From NCBI GenBank assembly GCA_020638465.1, contig JACKIM010000002.1:930001-994000 (forward strand): DNA of 64,000 nt, read 5' to 3'. The position numbers were made by a program, and so were the translations under genes. This stretch comes from Geminicoccaceae bacterium. GTDB lineage: Bacteria; Pseudomonadota; Alphaproteobacteria; Geminicoccales; Geminicoccaceae. Each line of letters starts with the position of its first letter. Position 1 is the first letter of the stretch. The notes below the pieces were generated by a model. That model made no database searches, was not told the origin of the DNA, and saw only the letters and a list, made by a program, of their open reading frames with translations. Of the stretch, positions 24,150-33,445 are shown in pieces.

Positions 24150-25299
24150 GATCGCTCAATCGTCCCTCGTCGACATGGTAAAACTGTGCCCGGCCCGCCA
24201 GCGTGTCGAACAACGCCCGATCGGTTCCGGTAAGCCAGACCTGGGCCCCGAGGCCCGACAGGGCTTCGCAGAGTGCTGCCCTCCGGTTGGCATCGAGATG
24301 AGCCGCGACCTCATCCAGCAGGAGGATGGGCGACATTCCCGACCTTTCGCGACGCAGGACCGCCTCGGCCAGAATGATCGACAGCAGCACGGCCTTCTGC
24401 CGTCCCGTCGATATCCGCCCGGCCGGTTCGCCGCTGGTCAGGTCGTGAACCACCAGGTCGCTTCGGTGAACGCCGTGCCGCGCGCCGCCGACCAGCGCAT
24501 CGCGCTCCCTCGACTGTGCCAGGACGGCACAGAGCCGTTCCTCGGCGTCGATGGCGCTCATGTCCTGCAACCATTCCTCGACCTCGCCGGATGGTGACAA
24601 CCCGACCCGCGGAAGATCGAACAGCGGATATTGCAGATGGACATTCAAGGCGGCGATGACTTCGAGCCTCGCTGCTGCGACGGCGACCGCGGGCTCGGCC
24701 ATGCGGGTTTCGAGAACCCGCAGCCAGGCCTCATCGCGGCGTCCGTCGCGCAATATCGCCGACCGCTCGCGCATGGCCCGCTCATAAGCGCCGACCCGCG
24801 AGGCATGATCGGGTTGAACGGCCAGCGCCAGCCGGTCGAGAAACCCCCGCCTGCTGCTGGCAGCATCGGTCAGCAGGCGATCCATGGCGGGCACCAGCCA
24901 CGACACGCCGAAGAACCCGCCCAGCTGTGCATGCCCCCGCAACGTCTGGTCGAACAGCCGCACATAGCGCCGCTCGCTCGCCGGATCGCGGCCGGTGACA
25001 ATTTCCAGCGGGCCGTCGATCGTCTCGACAACCGCATCGATGACAAATGGTCCCGCGCCGTCGCGATCGAGCTCGGGCAGGGCCACCCGCCTCAATCCCC
25101 GACCGGGCGCCAGCAACGAGACGGCTTCAAGCAGATTGGTCTTGCCGGCGCCATTCGCACCATCCAGGACGACAACCCCCGGCCCGGTTGCGAGCTCAGC
25201 CTGCCGATAATTGCGGAAATCGCGTAATACCAACCTGCTTACCGCCGAAAACGGCATGCAGCCGCTACGGGCGGGCACGGCTTGCAGGGCTGGCGACAT
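24142..25299 (-). CDS. recF: DNA replication and repair protein RecF
   Basis: A 385-residue SMC-like ATPase of the RecFOR pathway that helps load RecA at gaps. It has the start motif LVLRDFRNY, Walker A GANGAGKTN near residue 46, the signature region STGRQKAVLLSIILAEA and Walker B ILLLDEVAAHLD. ATG 25299 shares its A with the dnaN stop (TGATG). An internal ATG at 25257 would also give a family-like start. Confidence 0.97.
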   Translation of the reverse strand: MSPALQAVPARSGCMPFSAVSRLVLRDFRNYRQAELATGPGVVVLDGANGAGKTNLLEAVSLLAPGRGLRRVALPELDRDGAGPFVIDAVVETIDGPLEIVTGRDPASERRYVRLFDQTLRGHAQLGGFFGVSWLVPAMDRLLTDAASSRRGFLDRLALAVQPDHASRVGAYERAMRERSAILRDGRRDEAWLRVLETRMAEPAVAVAAARLEVIAALNVHLQYPLFDLPRVGLSPSGEVEEWLQDMSAIDAEERLCAVLAQSRERDALVGGARHGVHRSDLVVHDLTSGEPAGRISTGRQKAVLLSIILAEAVLRRERSGMSPILLLDEVAAHLDANRRAALCEALSGLGAQVWLTGTDRALFDTLAGRAQFYHVDEGRLSDHE

Positions 25300-26432
25300 C
25301 AGACACGCATGGGCATGAGGACATACAGGGTGCTGCCGTCGGCCGGATCGCGCACCAGTGTCGGGGCGGCGGGATTGGACATCTCGAAGGTCACTTCGTC
25401 CCCTTCGATCTCACCGAGGATGTCGAGCACATAGCGGGCGTTGAAACCGATTTCCAGAGGCTTGCCCTCCAGCGATCCGTCAAGTTCCTCGACTGCCCGA
25501 CCCGACTCCGCGCTCACCGCCGAAAGCGTGACCTGCCCGTCCTGGAAGTGGAGCTTGACCGCCCTTGCCCGCTCGGTGGAAATCGTCGCCACCCGATCGA
25601 CCGCATCGGCGAATCCCTTCGATTCGAGCCTGGCGACCGTCTCGTTGCCGGAGGGGATGACCCGCTCATAATCCGGGAATGTTCCCTCGATGAGCCGCGA
25701 GACGAGCACGGCTCCTTCGAGCAGGAACTGGACAAGCTTGTCCGAGACCCCCACCGTCACATGGCCGTCGAGGTCCTCGATCAGCTTGCGCAGTTCGCCC
25801 ACGGTCTTGCGGGGAATAATGATTGCCGGGATCGACCCGGCTCCGGCCGGCAACGCGACCTCGACCCGCGCCAGACGGTGCCCGTCGGTCGCGACACCAC
25901 GCAACATGCTGGTCGCCCCGTCATTGTGCGCATGGACATGGACGCCGTTGAGATAGTAGCGGGTTTCCTCGGTCGAGACCGCGAACTTGGTCTTGTCGAC
26001 CAGTTTGCGCAGATCCGCGGCCGGAATCTCGAAGCGCACCCCCAGATCGTCGGCGGGCATCGCCGGAAACTCGTCCGCCGGCAGGCAAGGCAGGTTGAAG
26101 ACCGATCGACCCGCACGTACGGACAGCTCGACGCCGCTCATGCCCTCGCGCGGTGGCGTGACTTCGAGCGTGACCTCGCTTCCATCGGGCATCTTGCGAA
26201 TGATGTCGAACAGGGTATGGGCAGCAACCGTCGTCTCGCCCGGTTCGGCTATCCGGGCCGGCTGATGCGCCTCGACCGAAAGGTCCATGTCGGTCGCCGC
26301 AAGCATCAGTCCGTCACCCGACGCACGCAGCTTGACGTTCGAGAGGATGGGAATTGTCGAACGGCGCTCGACAACGTTCTGCACATGAGCAAGCGATTTC
26401 AGGAGCGCGACACGTTCGATGCTGAGCTTCAT
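25299..26432 (-). CDS. dnaN: DNA polymerase III beta subunit (sliding clamp)
   Basis: A 377-residue clamp with the usual three-domain length. It opens MKLSIERVALLKSLAHVQNV and ends with the VYVLMPMR-type tail (LYVLMPMRV). ATG 26432 fits the family; the frame is open 37 codons upstream through the intergenic region but that part is not clamp-like. It follows dnaA and is coupled to recF. Confidence 0.98.
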   Translation of the reverse strand: MKLSIERVALLKSLAHVQNVVERRSTIPILSNVKLRASGDGLMLAATDMDLSVEAHQPARIAEPGETTVAAHTLFDIIRKMPDGSEVTLEVTPPREGMSGVELSVRAGRSVFNLPCLPADEFPAMPADDLGVRFEIPAADLRKLVDKTKFAVSTEETRYYLNGVHVHAHNDGATSMLRGVATDGHRLARVEVALPAGAGSIPAIIIPRKTVGELRKLIEDLDGHVTVGVSDKLVQFLLEGAVLVSRLIEGTFPDYERVIPSGNETVARLESKGFADAVDRVATISTERARAVKLHFQDGQVTLSAVSAESGRAVEELDGSLEGKPLEIGFNARYVLDILGEIEGDEVTFEMSNPAAPTLVRDPADGSTLYVLMPMRV

Positions 26433-26692
26433 GGGCCGTGCGGATCTCTGTGGTAGTGGGCACCAGAGGGGTTTGTCACACCATTCGCGCCAATGGCCGG
26501 AATACCACCGCCGAACCGCGAGCCACCCCCATACCGGAAGCAAAGATCACCGCCTCGCCACCGGGAACTGAAGCTAGCAGATTTGAACACACAGGTTGAT
26601 CGTTTTTTTCAAGGTTTTGATCGAAATGATCCAGATATTGGAGACATTTGCGAAATATCAGCCAGCGGAGTGCCGGCCCCGTCAACACGCTG
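26433..26692. promoter_or_regulatory. dnaA-dnaN intergenic region
   Basis: This 260-bp gap includes an AT-rich part (about 26575-26660) and probably the dnaN promoter on the minus strand. TGATC occurs three times within about 45 bp here. No TTATCCACA-type DnaA box was seen. Confidence 0.35.
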
Positions 26693-28174
26693 CTAGACCT
26701 GCAAGCGGCGCTTGAGCTGCTCGACATCGTCAAGAAGGGAACGATCCTCCTGGCAGATCTTCTCGATCTGGCGAATGGCGTGCATCACGGTCGTATGATC
26801 CCGCCCGCCGAATTTCTTGCCGATCTCCGGCAGCGAACGCGGGGTGAGCTGCTTGGCCAGATACATCGCCACCTGCCGTGGACGGGCAACCGCCCGGGCC
26901 CTGCGGCTCGAACTCATGTCGGTCATCCGGATCCCGTAATGCTCGACAACGGCGCGCTGGATCTCCTCGATGGTGACACGCCGCTCATGCGAGCGCAGCA
27001 GGTCACGCAGCACGTCCTGCGCCATCTCGATCGAGACCGGACGGCCGACAAGGCTGGCCTGATGCACGATCCGGTTGAGGGCCCCTTCGAGTTCGCGGAC
27101 GTTCGAGGTGATCCGGTTGGCGAGAAAATCGAGCACATCCTTGCGGACATCCGCGCCCAGTTGTTCGGCCTTGGCTTCGAGGATGCCCAGACGCAGCTCG
27201 AAGGTGGTCGGGTGGATATCGGCGACCAGCCCCCATCCCAGGCGCGAACGGATGCGCTCTTCGAGGCCGGAAAGGTCCGAGGGACTGCGATCCGCGGAAA
27301 TGACGATCGAGCGGCCGCGATCCACCAGAGCGTTGAAGGTGTGGAAGAACTCTTCCTGGGTACTGTCCTTGCCGGAAATGAACTGCACATCGTCAACCAT
27401 CAACAGGTCGACAGAACGGAACATCTCCTTGAAGCCCATCGTATCCTTGCTCTTCAGCGCCCTGACGAACTGGTACATGAACTTTTCGGCCGAAAGGTAG
27501 ACGATCCGTCGCGATGGATCGACCTGCTTGGCGCGCCAGCCGATGGCATGCATCAGGTGCGTCTTGCCCAACCCGACACCGCCATAGAGAAACAGCGGGT
27601 TGAAGGGCGGGGTATGGGACTCGGCGATGCGCTCGGCGGCCGCCACCGCGAATTCGTTGGGCTTGCCGACCACGAACGCCTCGAAGGTGAAGCGCGGATC
27701 GAGACTGGCCGTGAACTCGTCGAGTTCGGGAGCCATGCCGATCATGCCATGCGCCGGCGGACTCACCCGCGACGGGGAAAGCTGCGTCTCGTCATCATCC
27801 TCATCCTGATACCCATCCCGCCTGCTGTGCCCTTCGCCCGGCAGAGAAGGTCCACGGGCAGGCTCCTCCATCACGGCACGGCCGCGAGGCAGCGAGGGAG
27901 ACGGCGCGGCAACCGGCCGCACGGACAGCGCAATCGAGCGGATGGCGGGATTGATCCCATGCCACAGGGAACGGATGCGATCAGCGTAGTTGGATACAAC
28001 CCAGTCACGCATGAACTGGGTGGGCACGCTCATGACTGCCCTGCCGGCCTCGATCTCGACGAGCTGGAGCGGCTTGAGCCAGGTGTTGTAGGCGGTCTCG
28101 CCGACCTCCGACAACAACAGCTCCCTGACCCGGATCCATTGCTGGTTTATGTCGTTCGCTCGGGGGACGACCAT
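26693..28174 (-). CDS. dnaA: Chromosomal replication initiator protein DnaA
   Basis: A 493-residue AAA+ initiator. Domain I opens QQWIRVRELLLSEVGETAYN. The AAA+ domain has Walker A GGVGLGKTH, Walker B LLMVDDVQF and the sensor region. Domain IV carries the DNA-binding helix with RPRQVAMYLAKQLT and GGRDHTTVMHAIR. I chose ATG 28174, five bases after GAGG. GTG at 28210, seven bases after AAGGGCGG, gives 12 more residues and is also possible. Gene order rpsT-dnaA-dnaN-recF-gyrB is the likely ancestral one. Confidence 0.98.
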   Translation of the reverse strand: MVVPRANDINQQWIRVRELLLSEVGETAYNTWLKPLQLVEIEAGRAVMSVPTQFMRDWVVSNYADRIRSLWHGINPAIRSIALSVRPVAAPSPSLPRGRAVMEEPARGPSLPGEGHSRRDGYQDEDDDETQLSPSRVSPPAHGMIGMAPELDEFTASLDPRFTFEAFVVGKPNEFAVAAAERIAESHTPPFNPLFLYGGVGLGKTHLMHAIGWRAKQVDPSRRIVYLSAEKFMYQFVRALKSKDTMGFKEMFRSVDLLMVDDVQFISGKDSTQEEFFHTFNALVDRGRSIVISADRSPSDLSGLEERIRSRLGWGLVADIHPTTFELRLGILEAKAEQLGADVRKDVLDFLANRITSNVRELEGALNRIVHQASLVGRPVSIEMAQDVLRDLLRSHERRVTIEEIQRAVVEHYGIRMTDMSSSRRARAVARPRQVAMYLAKQLTPRSLPEIGKKFGGRDHTTVMHAIRQIEKICQEDRSLLDDVEQLKRRLQV

Positions 28175-28658
28175 CCGCGCCTCAGATGCCACTGTGATCC
28201 TGCTCCGCACAAATTACCGCCCTTGCACAAGCTGGAGGCCGGCATGCCGCCAAAGACGCACGCCCTAACCGACTTTCGTCGCCGCAAACGCGAAAACCCG
28301 ATAGCAGACCGGGATCTCCCGTCATGGTTTCTTTGCGGAAACATGACAACTGCACTGGAGCTGCCGCAGGGCACCACTTGAAGCGACATTGCACTTCAAA
28401 CTAATTCTGCCCAGCCCTACGGCTTTTCTTCTTTACAACCTCAAGTCTTCGCAAGTCAAAAACCGCGACCAGCCCGCCTTCAGGCTTATTCGTGAAGGGT
28501 AAGGCGGGCGTTCGGCAAAGGCAAGAGGATCGAAAAGGGAACGCACGTTATCACGCGACGGTTGATTTAAGCTTGTTCTACCTTCAAGTCACGCACAAAC
28601 GCGCACCGCGACCTGAAGTCGCGGCGTTTACCCGATCACCGATGTAATTCGAAAGATA
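28175..28658. promoter_or_regulatory. rpsT-dnaA intergenic region with two hairpins
   Basis: No gene is seen in these 484 bases. One hairpin has arms GCCCGCCTT (28472-28480) and AAGGCGGGC (28501-28509) with a 20-nt loop. A second, CCGCGAC-ctgaa-GTCGCGG at 28606-28624, lies 35 bp after rpsT and may end its transcript, although no T-run follows. The dnaA promoter is expected here. I looked for DnaA boxes on both strands and found none close to TTATCCACA. Confidence 0.5.
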
Positions 28659-28934
28659 TCAGCTTGCCGGTGCGTTCAATGCACTGACGCGCCGAGCCAG
28701 CCGCGAAACGCGACGGGCCGCGGTGTTACGGTGCAGGACACCCTTGGAAACACCACGCATGATTTCCGGTTCCGCCGCCTGGAAAGCCGTACGGGCCTCC
28801 TCGCCATTCCCGCTGGCAATGGCGTCCTCGACCTTGCGGACGAAGGTCCGGATACGATTCATGCGGCTACGGTTCACAAGCGTGCGCTTGACCGTCTGAC
28901 GAATGCGCTTCTTCGCTGATTGATGATGAGCCAC
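28659..28934 (-). CDS. rpsT: 30S ribosomal protein S20
   Basis: A 91-residue protein of normal S20 length that binds 16S rRNA. The sequence AHHQSAKKRIRQTVKRTLVNR is diagnostic. The start is GTG at 28934, six bases after GAGG. The longer ATG frame to 29036 has a low-complexity head that is not S20. Confidence 0.96.
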   Translation of the reverse strand: MAHHQSAKKRIRQTVKRTLVNRSRMNRIRTFVRKVEDAIASGNGEEARTAFQAAEPEIMRGVSKGVLHRNTAARRVSRLARRVSALNAPAS

Positions 28935-29069
28935 TTCATTCCTCTTCGTTTCGAAGGCCCGGCATATAGCGCCGGAACCCCTGCACGTCAATCGCCCGGA
29001 GCATCGCCGACGACCATCGGCCATGCGACCCGGCATTCCCTGGTTTTATTCGCGTCGGTCCGCCGCCGG

Positions 29070-29843
29070 CTAGCGGTGGTCGAACTTCGCGCTCCGCTTT
29101 TCGGTGAAGGCGGCCATGCCCTCGCTTCGGTCATCGGTTGCAAATGTCGCATAGAAGGCCCTGCGCTCGAAGCGGATGCCTTCGGCGAGCGACGTCTCGT
29201 AGGCCACGTTCACGGCCTCCTTGGCCATGGCCACGATGGGCTGCGATTTCTGGGCGATCTCGTTGCCGATCTTCAACGCCTCGTCGAGCAGGTTTTCCAG
29301 CGGCACGACGCGGGCGACCAGGTTGGCCTTCTCGGCTTCCTCGGCACTCATCATCCGTCCCGTCAGGATCATCTCCATCGCCTTGCTCTTGCCGATCTCC
29401 CGGATCAGGCGCTGGGTTCCGCCGGCACCGGGAATGATCCCGAGATTGATTTCCGGCTGTCCGAAACGGGCATTTTCGGCAGCGAGCACGATGTCGCACA
29501 TCATCGCCAGCTCGCAGCCGCCGCCCAGCGCATAACCCGCTACGGCGGCGATGATCGGCTTTCGATGACGGGTGACATTCTGCCAGTTGGCAATGTAGTC
29601 CGTGTTGTAAGCCTGCGAGAAGTCGAGATCCGCCATCTCCTTGATATCGGCGCCGGCGGCAAAAGCCTTCTCCGAGCCTGTCAGGACGACGGCCGCCACT
29701 TCCTCGTCGGCGTCAAAGGCCGAGAGCGCCCGCTCGAGTTCGCGGAAGAGCAGCGCATTGAGCGCATTCAGCGACTTCGGCCGGTTGATCGTGATCAGGC
29801 CGACGGCTTCACGTTTCTCGACGAGAATGGTCTCATAGGCCAT
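29070..29843 (-). CDS. Enoyl-CoA hydratase (crotonase family)
   Basis: A 257-residue crotonase-fold enzyme that hydrates trans-2-enoyl-CoA in fatty acid beta-oxidation. It has oxyanion-hole segments (AFAAGADIKEM and AGYALGGGCELAMMCD) and both catalytic acids: the first Glu in GQPEINLGIIPGAGGTQRL and the second in the same block's neighbourhood, as in hydratases proper. ATG 29843 gives the normal start MAYETILVEK. Position between rpsT and mutM is common in alphaproteobacteria. Confidence 0.93.
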   Translation of the reverse strand: MAYETILVEKREAVGLITINRPKSLNALNALLFRELERALSAFDADEEVAAVVLTGSEKAFAAGADIKEMADLDFSQAYNTDYIANWQNVTRHRKPIIAAVAGYALGGGCELAMMCDIVLAAENARFGQPEINLGIIPGAGGTQRLIREIGKSKAMEMILTGRMMSAEEAEKANLVARVVPLENLLDEALKIGNEIAQKSQPIVAMAKEAVNVAYETSLAEGIRFERRAFYATFATDDRSEGMAAFTEKRSAKFDHR

Positions 29844-30044
29844 AAGAATCCCCCAAAGCCAACTTTGCGGTCGATCAAATATCCCGTCAATCAACCGCAC
29901 GAAGTGCACGCGCTTTTGCAATGCACTGCAAAACGAGGCGGGTTAAACACCAAGGTCGAGGCGAACGTCCAGCCTCTTTTTGCCGGCGGGACTGCCGACA
30001 GGCCATTCTCCGTCGAGGAACATCACCGCCGGGCAACCTTCCCG

Positions 30045-30860
30045 TCACCGTTGACATCGATTGCAGAAAAACGTCGCGCGTCCACCCTGGACCATCCGGC
30101 GCACCGGCTCGCCACAGTTCCGGCAGGGCAGGTCGTCGCGGCCATAGACCCGGAAGAACGACTGGAAATTGCCGAGTTCGCCATCGGCACTGACATAGTC
30201 GCGCAACGATGATCCTCCGGCGACGATCGCCTCCTGGAGAACCTCCCGGATCGAACGCGCCAGCCGGCCGGCCCGCCCCGGACCGATCGACGCCGCGGGA
30301 CGGGTGGGCAGGATTGCTGCCCGGAACAGGCTCTCGCTGGCATAGATGTTGCCCACGCCAACAACCAGCCGCTGGTCCATGATGGCCGTCTTCACCGCCT
30401 GCTGCCGCCCTGCGAGGCGTGTTCGCAACGCTGCGGCATCGAAAGCCGCGTCGAGCGGTTCGAGCCCGAGATGACGAAGCCAGCGATGATCCGGCAGCTC
30501 TTCCGTATCCACCAGGTCGAGCATGCCGAAACGCCGCGGATCGACGAAGCGCAATATCGTACCTCCCTCGAAATGAAAGGTCAGATGCTCGTGTCGTCCG
30601 CGCGGCTCGCCGTCGAAGAGCAGCCGTCCCGACATTCCCAGGTGCAGGAGCAGCGTGCTGCCGCCGTCCAGGTGAACGAGGATATACTTGGCCCTGCGGC
30701 CGAAGGCGACAATCCGCCGCCCGGCAAGGCGCTCGGGCAGCATGGGCGGCAACGGGAAGCGAAGGTCCGGGCGGTGCTGCTCGACATGTTCGATGTGCCG
30801 GCCATCGAGCCTGCCGCGCATGGCCCGCATGGTGGTTTCGACTTCAGGCAGTTCGGGCAT
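30045..30860 (-). CDS. mutM: Formamidopyrimidine-DNA glycosylase
   Basis: A 271-residue repair enzyme that removes oxidised purines such as 8-oxoguanine. The N-terminus is MPELPEVETTMRA, whose proline is the catalytic nucleophile after Met removal. The helix-two-turn-helix region includes VVGVGNIYASESLF. A zinc finger CRNCGEP...CNRCQR closes the protein. ATG 30860 is required by the N-terminal chemistry, although the frame is open to 31049. It is divergent from ubiE with a 98-bp shared promoter region. Confidence 0.97.
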   Translation of the reverse strand: MPELPEVETTMRAMRGRLDGRHIEHVEQHRPDLRFPLPPMLPERLAGRRIVAFGRRAKYILVHLDGGSTLLLHLGMSGRLLFDGEPRGRHEHLTFHFEGGTILRFVDPRRFGMLDLVDTEELPDHRWLRHLGLEPLDAAFDAAALRTRLAGRQQAVKTAIMDQRLVVGVGNIYASESLFRAAILPTRPAASIGPGRAGRLARSIREVLQEAIVAGGSSLRDYVSADGELGNFQSFFRVYGRDDLPCRNCGEPVRRMVQGGRATFFCNRCQR

Positions 30861-30958
30861 GGGTCCCTTCCCCTCGGCGCGGCATCGCCGCACCTTGCTG
30901 GCGCCGCGCGGGTGACATAGAAGGAGCCGGCAACATCGAGCAAGCCGGAGCCTGTCCC

Positions 30959-31777
30959 ATGAACCCGCGCCCACGCCACGAGCCCTCCGCTCCATCCGCG
31001 GTGGGGTCGTCAGCATCCGGCCGCGCGGCGGTGGATCGCCTCGCCACATCGTTCGGCTATCAGGACGTCGATCCCGGAGCCAAGTCCGGCAGGGTCCGCG
31101 CGGTGTTCGACAGCGTCGCCGGCAAGTACGACATCATGAACGACGTGATGAGCTTCGGCATCCACCGGTTGTGGAAGGAGGCGATGCTCGACTGGCTGGC
31201 TCCGCGTCCCGGCCGTCATTACCTCGACCTGGCAGGCGGCACCGGCGACATCGCCCAGCGGTTGCTCGACCGCGTGGACGGCAAGGCCCGGGTGACGCTG
31301 ATCGACATCAACGTCGCCATGCTCGGTGTCGGCCGTGACCGCTCGCTGGACAGCGGATGGCACTCCGGCATCGACTGGATCACCGGCGATGCCCAGTCGC
31401 TGCCCCTTCCCGCGGCCTGCATCGACGCCTGCACCATGGCCTTCGGGATCCGCAACGTGACCCGCATCGACCGGGCGCTGGCGGAGATCCGCCGGGTTCT
31501 GAAGCCGGGCGGGCGCTTCATCTGCCTCGAATTCTCCAGGTTGCAGCTTTCCGCATTCGAAGGACTGTACAACCGTTACAGCCACGACCTGCTGCCGCTC
31601 ATGGGCAAGCTGATCGCCCGGGACGCCGACAGCTACCGCTATCTCGCCGAGAGCATCCGACGTTTTCCCGATCAGGAGACCTTCGCCCAGCTGTTCAGGG
31701 ACACCGGCTTCGATCAGGTCCGCGTTCGCAACCTGTCCGGCGGCGTTGCCGCGCTTCATTCGGGCTGGCGCCTTTGA
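30959..31777 (+). CDS. ubiE: Ubiquinone/menaquinone C-methyltransferase UbiE
   Basis: A 272-residue SAM-dependent methyltransferase of quinone biosynthesis. It has TSFGYQDVDPGAKSGRVRAVFDSVAGKYDIMNDVMS split across the start, motif I LDLAGGTGDIA near residue 90, AFGIRNVTRIDRAL and LKPGGRFICLEFS. ATG 30959 is 8 nt after CCGGAG; the frame is open far upstream on the strand opposite mutM and is ignored there. It leads the ubiE-ubiB-coaBC-dut gene set. Confidence 0.96.
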   Translation: MNPRPRHEPSAPSAVGSSASGRAAVDRLATSFGYQDVDPGAKSGRVRAVFDSVAGKYDIMNDVMSFGIHRLWKEAMLDWLAPRPGRHYLDLAGGTGDIAQRLLDRVDGKARVTLIDINVAMLGVGRDRSLDSGWHSGIDWITGDAQSLPLPAACIDACTMAFGIRNVTRIDRALAEIRRVLKPGGRFICLEFSRLQLSAFEGLYNRYSHDLLPLMGKLIARDADSYRYLAESIRRFPDQETFAQLFRDTGFDQVRVRNLSGGVAALHSGWRL

Positions 31778-31840
31778 CCGGCCGCTCCGGAGTGACATGC
31801 GCATATCGGCATCCGTGAGCATGGCAAAACGGCCGGACTG

Positions 31841-33340
31841 ATGCTGCGCAGCATTCGCAATCTCCTGCGATTGACCAGGATCGCCCGGATTCTCGCCCGC
31901 AACGACGCCCTGTTCCCGCTGGAGATGATCCCCGCGGCAGCGCCGCTGCTGAAACTGACATCGCCCCTCATCAACCGCAAGGCCACCGGGCGCCCGGGCG
32001 AAAGGCTGGCGCGGTCGCTGCAGCAATTGGGGCCGTGTTTCATCAAGTTCGGGCAGAGCCTTGCCACGCGCGCCGATCTCATCGGAGATCCGATCGCCCG
32101 CGATCTGGCGAGCCTGCAGGACCGCCTGCCATCCTTTCCCCCGGCCATGGCCCGGGCGACGGTGGAAAGGGAGATGGAGGCGCCGCTCGACAGCCTGTTC
32201 CTGGAATTCGACGACACGCCGGTTGCAGCCGCCTCGATAGCCCAGGTTCATCTGGCCCGCACCAGCGAAGGAACCGAGGTTGCCGTCAAGATCCTCCGGC
32301 CCGGCATCGAACAGGCCATCGAGCGCGACCTCGACCTGCTCTTGTGGACGGCCGCACTGGTCGAACGGCTGCAGAACCAGTTCCGCCGTTATCGCATCCT
32401 CGAAGCCGTCCAGATCTTCGCCGCCTCCACACGCCGTGAACTGGATCTGCGGCTGGAAGCGGCCGCGGCGGCCGAACTGCACGAGAACTGCATCCACGAT
32501 CAGGGTTTCCGGGTTCCGGCGGTGGACTGGCAGCGGACGGCCCGGCGGGTGGCGACCTTCGAGCGGGTGCGCGGATTGCGGGTGGACGAGCCGGAAAAGC
32601 TGGTGGAAGCAGGGCTGCATCCCGATGCCATCCTCGAACGCGCGGCCGCCGTGTTCTTCAACCAGGTCTTCCGCGACGGCTTCTTCCACGGCGACATGCA
32701 TCCGGGCAACATGCTGATCGACGAACACGGCGTGATCGTCGCGCTGGATTTCGGCATCATGGGACGGGTGGATCTCGCCACCCGTCGCCATCTGGCGGCA
32801 ATATTGGTCGGTTTCCTGCGCCGCGATTACGCTTCCGTATCGGATGTATTCTTCGATGCGGGATTTCTTCCCGACACGCAGGATCGCCTGTCCTTCACCC
32901 AGGCCTGCAGGGCGATCGGCGAGCCCATACTCGACAAGCCCCTGAGCGATATCTCGTTCGGCCGGGTGCTGGGCCAGGTTCTCGCCATCGCCGAACAGTT
33001 CGACATGCAGACCCAGCCGCAACTGCTTTTGCTGCAAAAGACCATGGTCGTGGCCGAGGGGGTGGGCCGATATCTCAATCCCCGCGTCAACATGTGGGAG
33101 CTCGCCCATCCGCTTGTCGAGGACTGGATCCGGCGCCATCTCGGTCCGCAGGCCCAACTCGAGAACATCGCCCGGGATGGCATGAAGCTGGCCCGGAACC
33201 TTCCCTCCATGATGCAACGGCTGGATCGTGCGCTGGAACGGATGGAGGACCGGGGGCCACCTTCCCGCCCTGCCGGCGAGGCGTGGAAATGGGCCCTGGC
33301 CGGGACGATAGGATTGATCATCGGGTTGCTTATCAAATAG
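31841..33340 (+). CDS. ubiB: UbiB-type atypical kinase/ATPase of ubiquinone biosynthesis
   Basis: A 499-residue membrane-linked ADCK-family protein required for ubiquinone synthesis. It has the KxGQ motif in CFIKFGQSLATRADL (about residues 65-80), the alanine-rich nucleotide loop AAASIAQVHLA, the catalytic FFHGDMHPGNML and the DFG-like ALDFGIMGR. A C-terminal membrane segment is present (WALAGTIGLIIGLLIK). It lies 63 bp after ubiE. Confidence 0.95.
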   Translation: MLRSIRNLLRLTRIARILARNDALFPLEMIPAAAPLLKLTSPLINRKATGRPGERLARSLQQLGPCFIKFGQSLATRADLIGDPIARDLASLQDRLPSFPPAMARATVEREMEAPLDSLFLEFDDTPVAAASIAQVHLARTSEGTEVAVKILRPGIEQAIERDLDLLLWTAALVERLQNQFRRYRILEAVQIFAASTRRELDLRLEAAAAAELHENCIHDQGFRVPAVDWQRTARRVATFERVRGLRVDEPEKLVEAGLHPDAILERAAAVFFNQVFRDGFFHGDMHPGNMLIDEHGVIVALDFGIMGRVDLATRRHLAAILVGFLRRDYASVSDVFFDAGFLPDTQDRLSFTQACRAIGEPILDKPLSDISFGRVLGQVLAIAEQFDMQTQPQLLLLQKTMVVAEGVGRYLNPRVNMWELAHPLVEDWIRRHLGPQAQLENIARDGMKLARNLPSMMQRLDRALERMEDRGPPSRPAGEAWKWALAGTIGLIIGLLIK

Positions 33341-33445
33341 TGACCGGGAGGCTATAATTCCGGCAGCCTCGCCTGAATGACCTCCCGGACAGCCCGATCC
33401 GAATCCGGGCGGCCCGGACATTCGCATCATCGAAAGACCGTTTTC

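Noticed and set aside
26648..28381. 577-codon plus-strand frame over dnaA
   Set aside because: dnaA on the minus strand is certain, and the plus-strand product resembles no protein.
26433..28658. Replication origin near dnaA
   Set aside because: I searched the two gaps around dnaA for TTATCCACA-like boxes on both strands and found none, so an oriC call is not supported.
31010..33430. Long open frame (806 codons) on the minus strand
   Set aside because: It is antisense to ubiE and ubiB, whose products carry clear catalytic motifs. The antisense product is rich in His, Gln, Arg and Pro and has no family features. Long antisense frames are normal in GC-rich DNA.
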